From positions 124,001 to 188,000 of the forward strand of contig NZ_PYSY02000002.1 in assembly GCF_003049685.1 (NCBI RefSeq): a DNA stretch of 64,000 nucleotides, in the 5' to 3' direction. Under the pieces are notes generated by a model. That model saw only the letters and a list, made by a program, of their open reading frames with translations, was not told the origin of the DNA and did not search any database. A program made the position numbers and the translations under genes. Source of the stretch: Brucella pituitosa. GTDB taxonomy: Bacteria > Pseudomonadota > Alphaproteobacteria > Rhizobiales > Rhizobiaceae. The stretch's first letter is position 1, and each line of letters opens with the position of its first letter. This document shows positions 8,257-16,886 of this stretch, piece after piece.

Positions 8257-9714
8257 TTATCGGGCCAGCGGATCGGCAACTCTTGGCCAGTAAGGCTTTT
8301 TCAGTTTGGTAAATGGCAGATCTTCGAAACGAGGCTGCAATGCACCTGGCGCGCCGACATAGAGGATTTGGCTTGCGATGGGTTCAAAGCCAGCCCGGAA
8401 ATGGTTGCTGGATTTGACAACGATTATCTTCTTTTGTGACGGATCGAGACCCAATGCTGTCATGCATTCTGGATGGAATGTTTGGGTACGCACAGTGTTA
8501 AGAACGATGTCGATGTTTCCTGTGCTGACCCATACAGCATCACCGATACTCAGCGGCGTTGGTCCAAAACGCTGCGTGATGTCTGACGCAATTCGCCTGA
8601 TTTTCACGGTAAGATCCAGCGGATCGCCCGACACTTTTCCAATCTTGCCTCCGATCCTCAGTTCCAGCGTTGCTCCTTCGCCAGCCTCGCGGCACATACG
8701 CACGGCAATCGGATCCCAGTATAGACAGGAAGCAACATCTTCGATGCCTCGCTCAAGAATACGGCGCAGGACGAAGGTTGAATCGCCCGGCGCTCCCCCA
8801 CCAGCATTGTCGGAGACATCAGCCAGCACAACAGGGCCATCTTTTACCGCGAGAGCACGATCTAGTGCATCATCAATTTTGAGATAATCGCCACGCATCT
8901 GCTCGCGTGCATCATATATCTCCGTGCCGAAGTTTTCAGCGATGCGTGCGGCTTTCAGCGGATCGTTATTGGTGACAACAAGCATCTTAGCACCAACATC
9001 TGCAACGTCGCCCCACGGAAAGCCGTGTCCGAACGAGATCGCCAGCACGCCATCTTGTCCTTCCATTTCCTTCATACGATCAACAATCCCACGCAACGGA
9101 TCTTTGTGCGGATGGAAAATACTGACAAGACGGCAGTCATACGCGCCCATGGTTGGTCGGATTTCACCTGCAAGCGTGCGTTCCAGCAGCGCAAAGAGCT
9201 GTGCCGCAACCGTCTCGATATCCGTGTGCGGATATTCCTTATAGGTCATGATCATAGATGCATCAGCGATCATGCGTTCGGTGATATGACAGTGAAGATC
9301 GAGCTCGACTGCAATCGGAATTTCAGCTCCGACGCGCTTGCGTATGTGTGAGATCAGATCGCCTTCGACGTCGTCATAGCCGTCAGCAACACAGGCACCA
9401 TGAAGCGCCAGCATGACGGCATCGACCGGCATGGCTGCTTCCAGATCGTCGAGAATAGTCTTGCGGAAATGTTCGTAAACCGAGCGGGTCGTTCGCCCAC
9501 CCGGTTCTGCTACTGCGCAGAGGCTTTCAACGACATTCCAGCCTTTTTTTTGCGCGGCGTTGCGCCAGACGAAAAGCTGTGACGAGCAACAGTTCAGAGG
9601 TTTCCGGGTCGCGTCACCATAGGCGATGAGGTTCTCTGAGAACGCCTCAAGGCCAGTCTGCATCGGTGAAAATGTGTTGGTCTCTGTGTCCAGCCCGGCG
9701 ATGAAAAGCTTCAT
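8257..9714 (-). CDS. M81-family metallopeptidase, MlrC-like
   Basis: This 485-residue protein opens with MKLFIAGLDTETNTFSP, typical of M81 proteins, and shows the metal-site stretches LALHGACVADGYDDVEGDL (about 122-140) and ELDLHCHIT (about 157-165), followed by the MlrC C-terminal region with DVSDNAGGGAPGDSTF. MlrC of sphingomonads finishes microcystin breakdown by cutting a linear D-residue-rich tetrapeptide. Most homologues have unknown substrates. It is the first gene of the leftward group and is divergent from the DadA-like oxidase, which supports a role in degrading a D-amino-acid-containing or modified peptide. Confidence 0.88.
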   Translation of the reverse strand: MKLFIAGLDTETNTFSPMQTGLEAFSENLIAYGDATRKPLNCCSSQLFVWRNAAQKKGWNVVESLCAVAEPGGRTTRSVYEHFRKTILDDLEAAMPVDAVMLALHGACVADGYDDVEGDLISHIRKRVGAEIPIAVELDLHCHITERMIADASMIMTYKEYPHTDIETVAAQLFALLERTLAGEIRPTMGAYDCRLVSIFHPHKDPLRGIVDRMKEMEGQDGVLAISFGHGFPWGDVADVGAKMLVVTNNDPLKAARIAENFGTEIYDAREQMRGDYLKIDDALDRALAVKDGPVVLADVSDNAGGGAPGDSTFVLRRILERGIEDVASCLYWDPIAVRMCREAGEGATLELRIGGKIGKVSGDPLDLTVKIRRIASDITQRFGPTPLSIGDAVWVSTGNIDIVLNTVRTQTFHPECMTALGLDPSQKKIIVVKSSNHFRAGFEPIASQILYVGAPGALQPRFEDLPFTKLKKPYWPRVADPLAR

Positions 9715-9779
9715 TCTGATCTCTTGAATGGAAGAATTGTATTTTCATATAATAAAAATATGTTTATTTTCAGAAAGTC

Positions 9780-9793
9780 AAATTGATTGCCTT
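9780..9793 (+). promoter_or_regulatory. 14-bp motif shared with the promoter region at 7391
   Basis: AAATTGATTGCCTT occurs here about 80 bp upstream of the DadA-like gene, in its direction. It is preceded by AT-rich sequence with the small palindrome CATAT-AATAAAA-ATATG. The identical 14-mer precedes the PLP enzyme gene at 7391-7404. Confidence 0.45.
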
Positions 9794-9870
9794 GGTTGTA
9801 TAGTCGTACGCTATTCGGCGAATAGGAGTTCCCGCCTGATTTTTCCAAATCCTTATGATGGAATTGAGCC

Positions 9871-11109
9871 ATGACTGACACAATCGTTCTTGGCGCCGGT
9901 ATGGTCGGTGTTTCCACCGCTCTCGCGTTGCAGGAGAGGGGACATCATGTGGTTCTTGTGGATCGTAAGGCACCGGGACAGGAAACCAGCTATGGCAATG
10001 CTGGCATTATCCAGACTGAAGCTGTGGAGCCTTATGCTTTTCCACGTTCGCTGCGCGAAATCCTGTCTGTTGCTTTAAAACGCGGCAATGATGTCGATTG
10101 GCGAATGCGTGATATGCCATATCTGGTTGGCCCGCTGTGGCGGTATTTCGCGCATTCGGCACCGCAACCGTATGCTAAAGCGGTTGCGACTTATTCGAAA
10201 CTCATAATGCGAGCGAGCGCAGATCATGCACGGTTCATAGAGCCTGCAGGCGCAGATGAACTGATTGTTCGGAAAGGTTGGCGTGCGGTTTATCGCACTG
10301 CGGAGAAGTTTGAGCTTGCGGCAGCATCCGCAGAAAGGTTGAAGCAAATATACGACGTGCCGAACACGGTGCTTGGGACGAATGAAATCGCATCGCTTGA
10401 ACCAACGTTGTGCCGCCCGCTGGCTGGTGCTGTTCACTGGACGTCTCCGTGGACGTGCCGCGATCCGGGCGAGCTGGTGAAGCGATATGCTTCGCTCTTT
10501 GTCGCGCGTGGCGGAACGCTGGTAATTGGGGATGCAATGTCGTTGCAGCAGCATGGTGTGAGTTGGCGCGTAATGTTGCAGGACGGTCCGATAGTTTCTC
10601 AGAACGCAGTCGTCGCTCTGGGGCCATGGTCGCCCGCATTTCTCAAAACCCTAGGCTACCGAATACCGATGGTCTTCAAGCGTGGCTATCATCGACACTT
10701 TATATCTCCTGATGGGCCACTAATGTCGACATTGGATGTTGAAAACGCAACATTTATAGCTCCGATGAACAAGGGGCTGCGTATTCTGACTGGCGCGCAT
10801 ATGGCGCCACTGGGGAGTGTACCTTCGTCTCGCCAGATACTTCACGCTGAAGCGGCAGCAGGTGAGCTTTTTGCTCTACAGGAACCCGTCGAAACAACTC
10901 GGTGGTCAGGAACGCGCCCTTGTATGCCGGATATGCTGCCGGTCGTGGGACCGGGTCGGCATAAAGGTCTTTGGTTCCATTTTGGACATGGTCATCAGGG
11001 ATTCACACTGGGACCGACAACGGCGTCTCTTCTGGCCGGGCAGTTTGATGATCACAATATCGAACCGCCTATGAAGGCTTTGCTGCCATCGACACGCAAC
11101 TGGTACTGA
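9871..11109 (+). CDS. FAD-dependent D-amino-acid dehydrogenase-like oxidoreductase
   Basis: This 412-residue DAO-fold flavoprotein has the N-terminal FAD motif VLGAGMVGVSTALALQERG followed by VVLVDR, the DadA-like signature ETSYGNAGIIQTEAVEPYAFP, and a C-terminal WSGTRPCMPDMLPVVGPG then GHGHQGFTLGPTTA. DadA oxidatively deaminates D-amino acids to 2-oxo acids plus ammonium, passing electrons to the respiratory chain at the membrane. It is transcribed away from the M81/XRE-cupin operon from a shared 156-bp region and shares a 14-bp motif with the PLP enzyme promoter, so both transcription units probably answer to the same signal. Confidence 0.87.
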   Translation: MTDTIVLGAGMVGVSTALALQERGHHVVLVDRKAPGQETSYGNAGIIQTEAVEPYAFPRSLREILSVALKRGNDVDWRMRDMPYLVGPLWRYFAHSAPQPYAKAVATYSKLIMRASADHARFIEPAGADELIVRKGWRAVYRTAEKFELAAASAERLKQIYDVPNTVLGTNEIASLEPTLCRPLAGAVHWTSPWTCRDPGELVKRYASLFVARGGTLVIGDAMSLQQHGVSWRVMLQDGPIVSQNAVVALGPWSPAFLKTLGYRIPMVFKRGYHRHFISPDGPLMSTLDVENATFIAPMNKGLRILTGAHMAPLGSVPSSRQILHAEAAAGELFALQEPVETTRWSGTRPCMPDMLPVVGPGRHKGLWFHFGHGHQGFTLGPTTASLLAGQFDDHNIEPPMKALLPSTRNWY

Positions 11110-11293
11110 CTTTTGGCGGCTGGGGCGTATGTTGAAACGGGTGAAACGGTTTTCGGATACGCGTTAATGCAAATGTCAGAGTGGAAAGCTTTCATAAGAA
11201 AAAGAAACAGACCTTTTGGTCCAAATCTCAACGCACAAAATCCATAACTGGCTTATAAAGATCGCAAAGCCCTTCATTTGACTGGAGATTCTT

Positions 11294-13288
11294 ATGATCA
11301 AGCTTATCACGCTCACTTCATTGGCTGTTACATTGCTCTCTTCGACGGTTCTGGCTTCTGGCTCTGGTTCCATAGATGCAATTACATTGTCATCGGGTGG
11401 GGTGTCGGAAATATCCAGAAAGCCCGCGATTTCCGATGATGGAATTGTTGAGATCGAAGTTCCTCTCAATCAGGTCGATGATGTACTCAAAAGTCTTGTT
11501 CTCAAGGGTGGAAAGGGTGCGATAAAAAGTATTTCTCTGGCTGGCCCAAATCCGCTTGAGGAAACTTTCCGACAGCTCCCATTTTCGTCGTCGGACCTGT
11601 CCTCAATGTCGGCTTTCCTGTCTTCGATTCCGGGAACGCCGGTAACGGTTTCGAGTGCTGGAAAAACCGTGAAGGGTAAAGTTCTGGGTGTGGAGGCTGT
11701 GGCCAAATCCGATGATGCCAAGTCTCACGTGCTGACTGTGCTTGATCAGGATGGACAGATCCAGACCATCAAACTTGGGGAAGACACATCGCTAAGTGTC
11801 GATGATGCCGGCATGAAACTAAAGCTCGCGAATGCCACAGCGGCTTTGGGGCGCGGGAGCAACGATAGCGCGCGTGTAATTCGCATAACAGTTGGTGGTC
11901 TTTCAGCGACGGATTCCCGTTTGGCTTATGTCGTTGCAGCGCCCATCTGGAAGACGGCTTACCGGATTTTAACGGAGCCAAATGGCAAAGCCCGGCTTCA
12001 GGCCTGGGCTGTTGTTGAAAACGCCAGCGGCGAAGATTGGAAAGACGTCAAGCTGACGCTTACTTCGGCTGATCCTGTTACATTGAAACAGCGTCTGCAC
12101 CAGATCTATTGGAAGGATAGGGCTGAGGTCATTGTAGATACGGCGACCAATAATGTCGTCGAGGCGGATACCGGAAATCTGGCAAACAGAGCAAGAGCTC
12201 GTTCGGCCGCGAGTGAAAAGGCTGCGGTATTCGAGAGTGATGAACAAATGGCAGGGGCGATGCGTGTCCCAGCGCCCGCCATTAGTGGTTATGGAGGTAG
12301 CTCCGCAACTGAAAACACGAACAGTGCTGTTGCCGCAGCCTCTGAAAATGACACCAGTGCAAGTTTTGAGCTTCCCGGAACATTCAGTCTGACAAATGGC
12401 GATAGCTTGTCTGTTCCTATTGTCGATGCGCAGATTGAAGCGGAGATGGTTTCAATTTATCGGGGCGGTAGCAGTAATATTCATCCGGTTGCGGCGATTA
12501 TGCTGAAAAACTCAACGGGCAACAGCATGCCGGGCGGTATCCTGACTGTTTACGACAGCGGTGCTGGTTACGTTGGCGATGCTCAACTATTGAGCCTCCC
12601 AAAGGATGACACGAGAATTGCTGCTTTCGCGACAGACCGGAAAGTGACGATAACGCAAGAGCAGGAACCAACGCGACAGATCACCGATATCAAAGTCGTT
12701 GATGGTGTTATTCGCATTGCGCAGAAAGTGCGTGAAACCACGACCTATCGTATATCGGGTGCACTTGATGCTGACAGGACAGTTATTATTGAACATCCTG
12801 TTCGGGGCGGTTGGTCATTTTCCTCCCAGGCTGATGATGGCAAAACAGTTTCCCACCACCGGCTGAAAGCCTTGGTTAAAGCTGGGGAAGAACAATCGAT
12901 CGTCGCTGTCGATGAACAGATTCAGAGCGAAAGCTATGGACTTATCGATGTCGATCCAGCTGCGCTTTTAAGTTGGTCATCCTCCGCATCAGATAAGGGT
13001 GTTGCGGAAAAGTTCAGCCAGCTTGCGAAGGCCAGACAACAGCAGATTGACAAACAGCTCGAACTGCAAAGGTCTGAGGAGAAGCTTCAGGATCTCCAGG
13101 GTGAGCAGGAACGGATTCGTGAAAATATCGCTGCTGTGCCCGAGAACAGCGACTTGAAGGCCAAATATCTGACGATGCTTGAGGAAAGTGAGGACACTAT
13201 ATCGGAAGTGTCGAAAGCCCGACAAGCAAGTAAAGTAGAAATTGATCGTTTTACCAATGAAGTCCGGGAGCAGATACGGAACTTCTAA
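11294..13288 (+). CDS. DUF4139 domain-containing secreted or envelope protein
   Basis: This 664-residue protein has a Sec signal peptide (MIKLITLTSLAVTLLSSTVLASG) and a long beta-rich body with the DUF4139 hallmarks (LAYVVAAPIWKTAYRIL, then LQAWAVVENASGEDWKDVKLTL, near residues 210-260). A low-complexity Ala/Ser/Asn linker lies around 310-355 and a charged coiled coil occupies the C-terminal 90 residues (QQQIDKQLELQRSEEKLQDL region). The family has no settled function. It has its own GGAG site and stands alone between the DadA-like gene and a small membrane-protein gene. No transmembrane helix other than the signal is apparent, so it is probably periplasmic. Confidence 0.8.
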   Translation: MIKLITLTSLAVTLLSSTVLASGSGSIDAITLSSGGVSEISRKPAISDDGIVEIEVPLNQVDDVLKSLVLKGGKGAIKSISLAGPNPLEETFRQLPFSSSDLSSMSAFLSSIPGTPVTVSSAGKTVKGKVLGVEAVAKSDDAKSHVLTVLDQDGQIQTIKLGEDTSLSVDDAGMKLKLANATAALGRGSNDSARVIRITVGGLSATDSRLAYVVAAPIWKTAYRILTEPNGKARLQAWAVVENASGEDWKDVKLTLTSADPVTLKQRLHQIYWKDRAEVIVDTATNNVVEADTGNLANRARARSAASEKAAVFESDEQMAGAMRVPAPAISGYGGSSATENTNSAVAAASENDTSASFELPGTFSLTNGDSLSVPIVDAQIEAEMVSIYRGGSSNIHPVAAIMLKNSTGNSMPGGILTVYDSGAGYVGDAQLLSLPKDDTRIAAFATDRKVTITQEQEPTRQITDIKVVDGVIRIAQKVRETTTYRISGALDADRTVIIEHPVRGGWSFSSQADDGKTVSHHRLKALVKAGEEQSIVAVDEQIQSESYGLIDVDPAALLSWSSSASDKGVAEKFSQLAKARQQQIDKQLELQRSEEKLQDLQGEQERIRENIAAVPENSDLKAKYLTMLEESEDTISEVSKARQASKVEIDRFTNEVREQIRNF

Positions 13289-13328
13289 AACGCGAAGCGT
13301 GTCCCTACTACCTAAATCACCTACCGTT

Positions 13329-13360
13329 TCATGGACATCAGTTTACTCGGTTGTCCATGA
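13329..13360. terminator. Possible terminator hairpin after the DUF4139 gene
   Basis: TCATGGACA (13329-13337) and TGTCCATGA (13352-13360) form a perfect 9-bp stem 41 bp after the DUF4139 stop codon. There is no T-run, so it may be a factor-dependent or mRNA-stabilising structure. Confidence 0.4.
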
Positions 13361-13420
13361 AGGCGAGGAATGGTTCATGCCTGATTGAGATGTGGACTTA
13401 GAACAGTACCATTAATGTGG

Positions 13421-13508
13421 TTCCAGTTAAGGTTGAATCGTTGGAATCGCACTATCTACTTGTTTTAAGCATTGTCCAACCTGAAGCTGGGTCGCACTTT
13501 TGGCTCTA
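13421..13508. repeat. Diverged copy of the palindromic intergenic repeat found at 23042
   Basis: The stretch aligns along its whole length with the repeat at 23042-23146: TTGAATC-TTGGAA, CTATCT-CTTGTTTT, GCATT-TCC and CGCACTTTTG-GCTCTAA are shared, with two short deletions and the left terminal arm lost. Its terminal CTA (13506-13508) is read on the minus strand as the TAG stop codon of the small membrane-protein gene, the same arrangement as at the other copy. Confidence 0.65.
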
Positions 13509-13829
13509 ATGTATATTATGACTGTAGACTACAAAGGACACAATTGTGGTCAACGCACCAATAGCTGCGAGCAGATAAGCACGTCGCGAAAAGTGACGAT
13601 TTTTGTTGGTCAAGCCGAGTGCTGTCATGGTTAGAGTCCACAAAACCAAAAATGCCAAAAGCAACAATGTGTAGACTGGTTTAGAAAGATCGTATCCGCC
13701 TCCACCGATTGAGGGAACCACCGGTGGTGTTGGATTTAACAACCAGTTGAATCCACCTGTTGCTAAAGCGAAGACAGCAACCCAAAAGAAAAATACGCGA
13801 TCTCTCAACTTTGACTCCACGGATGACAC
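13506..13829 (-). CDS. Hypothetical small membrane protein
   Basis: This 107-residue protein has three predicted membrane helices (VFFFWVAVFALATGGFNWLL, VYTLLLLAFLVLWTLTMTAL and AYLLAAIGALTTIVSFVVY) joined by short loops. I recognise no family. The start is a GTG without a convincing ribosome site and could lie further in. It has no operon partner: the DUF4139 gene converges on it from the left and the serine hydrolase gene diverges on the right. Its stop codon lies on the edge of a palindromic repeat, so the original C terminus may have been replaced. Confidence 0.5.
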   Translation of the reverse strand: MSSVESKLRDRVFFFWVAVFALATGGFNWLLNPTPPVVPSIGGGGYDLSKPVYTLLLLAFLVLWTLTMTALGLTNKNRHFSRRAYLLAAIGALTTIVSFVVYSHNIH

Positions 13830-14011
13830 ATAGGTTCGTAATGATTTGCTACTGAATTCTCATCCGGCAACGATAAGGCCATGTTGGCCTTTGATATGCC
13901 AATTGATGCGCGAATAGCAATCATCGGTTAAACTGCACTGAAAGAAGCGCGCCATATCCGGACGCGGCATTGTTCTATACTAACGCATCAATCTGGGTGG
14001 AGGATTTGCCA

Positions 14012-15394
14012 ATGTCGTCGTTAACTACCAGTTCGCGGTGCTGTTCAGATAATACGGCTCGATCGGTGGTCACACGCGCATTACAAATTCTACTACTGGC
14101 CGCCGGCATACTGGCCAGTTTTTCGCAAGTGGCTTGGTCGCAGGAGGCAGATGTTATGTCAGCTAAAGAATCCAATCCACGTGTGCTCGGGTGGATGGAG
14201 GGTTTTCCTCCCACGGAGGATAAAATTATTCGTTTTTCCGATCCTGATTACTTCAGTTTTCCGAAATTGCGCTGGACCGTCTGCCACTTTCGTCAGTTAA
14301 TGCCGACAGTAAATGTGAGCCGTGGCATAGGTTCTCCTGCTCCTCTGATGCAACAAGCTGATCCGGCGATAGATGCCATCACTTTCAGCCCGTTGGGCAG
14401 TGATAAAACGATGACCTGGGCGCAGTCATTTGATGCGAACTTCACCGATGGGATCGTTGTTCTGCATAAAGGAATGGTTGTGTATGAGCGCTATTCAGGC
14501 TGTCTGGATGTTTCAGGCCAGCATGGAGCCATGTCCGTAACCAAATCGATCACCGGTTTGTTGGGTGAAATGCTGGTGGCAGATGGTACACTTAACGAAG
14601 CAGCCCAAGTCAGCAGCCTTGTGCCGGAGCTTGCAAAAAGTGCATTCGGAGATGCGACTGTCCGGCAGGTTCTGGATATGACCACGGGTCTGGATTACAG
14701 CGAGGATTACAGTGATCCAAATGCGGATGTCTGGATATATTCTGCTGCAGGCAATCCTTTGCCGAAGCCTGATAATTATACCGGACCGCGCACTTATTTT
14801 GACTATTTGAAAACAGTCCGTAGGCAGGGCGAGCACGGAGAAGCGTTTGGCTATCGGACGATTAATTCTGACGCGCTTGGCTGGATTATCGCGCGTGTCA
14901 CCGGGAAATCTGTAGCAACCCTATTATCAGAACGCATCTGGAGCAAATTGGCCACTGAGCAGGACGCATATTATACGGTCGATTCTATCGGTACGCCTTT
15001 TGCGGGCGGTGGTTTCAATGCCGGACTGCGCGATATGGCGCGTCTGGGACAGCTTTTGCTCAATGATGGTGTGATCAACGGTGAGCGGCTTGTGCCTGCG
15101 ACTGCAGTCGCCAGTATCAAAGGTGGAGGCGACAAGAAGGCATTTGAAAAAGCTGGATACAAGCTACTGTCGGGTTGGAGCTATCGTGGCATGTGGTGGG
15201 TTTCCCATAATGCGGATGGGGCTTTCATGGCGCGTGGGGTGCACGGACAGGCACTTTATATAGACCCCAAAGCCGAAATGGTGATTGCACGTTTTGCCTC
15301 GCACCCAAAGGCAGGCAACGCGTATAATGATCCAACATCGCTACCAGCTTATCAAGCGGTAGCAGACTATCTGATGCAAAAACCGGAGCCTTGA
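14012..15394 (+). CDS. Serine hydrolase, class C beta-lactamase / 6-aminohexanoate-dimer hydrolase family
   Basis: The protein has 460 residues from the ATG preceded by GGAGG at 8 bp; an upstream in-frame ATG at 13970 lacks such a site. A hydrophobic export signal (ALQILLLAAGILASFSQVAWSQ) is followed by a penicillin-binding-type catalytic domain with the nucleophile motif S-V-T-K in GAMSVTKSITGLLGEML and the YRTINSDALGW block that supplies the Y-x-N element. Relatives include NylB and esterases EstB, which hydrolyse amides or esters in the periplasm or cytosol; true beta-lactamase activity is less likely. It stands alone, converging with the uronate operon. Confidence 0.85.
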   Translation: MSSLTTSSRCCSDNTARSVVTRALQILLLAAGILASFSQVAWSQEADVMSAKESNPRVLGWMEGFPPTEDKIIRFSDPDYFSFPKLRWTVCHFRQLMPTVNVSRGIGSPAPLMQQADPAIDAITFSPLGSDKTMTWAQSFDANFTDGIVVLHKGMVVYERYSGCLDVSGQHGAMSVTKSITGLLGEMLVADGTLNEAAQVSSLVPELAKSAFGDATVRQVLDMTTGLDYSEDYSDPNADVWIYSAAGNPLPKPDNYTGPRTYFDYLKTVRRQGEHGEAFGYRTINSDALGWIIARVTGKSVATLLSERIWSKLATEQDAYYTVDSIGTPFAGGGFNAGLRDMARLGQLLLNDGVINGERLVPATAVASIKGGGDKKAFEKAGYKLLSGWSYRGMWWVSHNADGAFMARGVHGQALYIDPKAEMVIARFASHPKAGNAYNDPTSLPAYQAVADYLMQKPEP

Positions 15395-15406
15395 TAGAGG
15401 CCCCGG
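15383..15406. terminator. Weak convergent hairpin
   Basis: CCGGAGCC (15383-15390) and GGCCCCGG (15399-15406) pair at seven of eight positions around the stop codon of the serine hydrolase gene. There is no T-run. It could separate this gene from the leftward uronate operon, whose last stop codon is at 15420. Confidence 0.3.
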
Positions 15407-15419
15407 CTGATAAACGTGA

Positions 15420-16886
15420 CTAATAATGCCCCATGGCTTCCTGTTCGATAACTGCGCCCATTCCTTTTGAGAGAAGGGCGGTCAGCATATCGTTGAGTTC
15501 GAAGCCGAAAGCCCCATTCGTCAATGCAGCAGGAAGAATGTCAGGACAGGCGAGCGCAACTGCATGAATTATATCGCTTGGTGTGGCTGCGTCTTTTAAC
15601 GCGGCCTGAAGCTCCGTTGCTTTGGGGTCATTCAGCGGCAGGGGCTGGCCGTCGGGATCCTTTCGCACGAGAAAGGCAAGCCAAGCGGCCAAAGCAAACA
15701 CAAAGGGACGTATCGATCCACCAGCCGCTATCGTTTCCAATGCTGGGGCCGTTATGCGTTGGGGAAGCTTTTGGGTGCCGTCCATTGCGATCTGCGCCGT
15801 AGAGTGAGCAATCGCCGGATTGGAAAATCGCTCAGCCAAGGCCGCTGCGTAGCCGTTGAGATCAATGGTTAGTCCTTTAATCGTTGCTGCGGCCGCAGCA
15901 AGATGGCGCTGAACCAGCGCAGCGTGATCACGATTTGCCATAACATCACGTACAAATGTTTTACCTGACAACTGCCCACTATAAGCCAGCATGGAATGGG
16001 CACCGTTCAGCATCCGCAGTTTCATGCGTTCATACGGAGTAACGTCATCAACGAATAGAGCACCAGCGCATTCCCACTCTGGTCGGCCAGCGCAGAACCG
16101 GTCCTCAATTACCCATTGAGTGAATGGCTCGGTTTCGACCGCTGCCTGATCTTCCCGCCCTGTCAGTTCTGCAGCCAGTTTGGCAGTATCGTCATTTGAT
16201 GCCGGAGTGATGCGATCGACCATGGACGACGGGAAACTGACATGACTTTCTATCCAGTTGGAAAGCTGCTTTCCGCGAGTTTCACGCGCGAAAGTCAGTA
16301 CCGCGTTGCGCAGCTTCTGGCCATTGTGCGATAGGTTATCACAACTCAGCACTGTGAATGGCGGCAGGCTCAATTTCATTCTGCGGGCGAGCGCAGCGAC
16401 AATCAAGCCGATCACCCCAGTCGGAGTTTCCGGATTTGCAAGATCGGCTGCGACTGCGGGATGACCGTGATCGAGTTGCCCGTCACTGGTGATGCCATAT
16501 CCTTTTTCCGTCACGGTCAGACTGACGATGCGGCAGTCGGGTGATGCCATGGCGTTCAGTGCTTCGCTGCTGACGTCTGGTCCGGCCAATACCCGTTCAA
16601 GGGCACCGATCACGCGTGCCTCCGTGGAAGCGCCGCGCGTGATCATCGTATAATGACCATTCTGCGGATTCAGACTATCAGCAACTGCGGTTCCGCGTAG
16701 TGACACGCCGACTACCCGCCAGTCGCCACCCTTTTTTGCAAGAACAGTATCGGTATAAGCCAGCAGATGGGCGCGGGCAAAATTGCCAAGCCCTAAATGG
16801 ACGATGCCAACCCCATGATTTTCAGGCTTATAGCCGGGCCAGGTGGCGGCTGTTCCATCACTCGCCATTGCTGAAAGTCTTGTCAT
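15420..16886 (-). CDS. uxuB: Mannitol dehydrogenase-family oxidoreductase, probable fructuronate reductase
   Basis: This 488-residue polyol-type long-chain dehydrogenase has the N-terminal NAD-binding stretch GVGIVHLGLGNFARAH (about 26-41) and the catalytic block ERMKLRMLNGAHSMLAYSGQL (about 290-310, Lys and His conserved). The family reduces D-fructuronate to D-mannonate or interconverts mannitol and fructose. Its start overlaps the stop of the mannonate dehydratase gene (ATGA), which argues strongly for fructuronate reductase. It is the last gene of the seven-gene leftward operon that starts with the GntR regulator. Confidence 0.87.
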   Translation of the reverse strand: MTRLSAMASDGTAATWPGYKPENHGVGIVHLGLGNFARAHLLAYTDTVLAKKGGDWRVVGVSLRGTAVADSLNPQNGHYTMITRGASTEARVIGALERVLAGPDVSSEALNAMASPDCRIVSLTVTEKGYGITSDGQLDHGHPAVAADLANPETPTGVIGLIVAALARRMKLSLPPFTVLSCDNLSHNGQKLRNAVLTFARETRGKQLSNWIESHVSFPSSMVDRITPASNDDTAKLAAELTGREDQAAVETEPFTQWVIEDRFCAGRPEWECAGALFVDDVTPYERMKLRMLNGAHSMLAYSGQLSGKTFVRDVMANRDHAALVQRHLAAAAATIKGLTIDLNGYAAALAERFSNPAIAHSTAQIAMDGTQKLPQRITAPALETIAAGGSIRPFVFALAAWLAFLVRKDPDGQPLPLNDPKATELQAALKDAATPSDIIHAVALACPDILPAALTNGAFGFELNDMLTALLSKGMGAVIEQEAMGHY

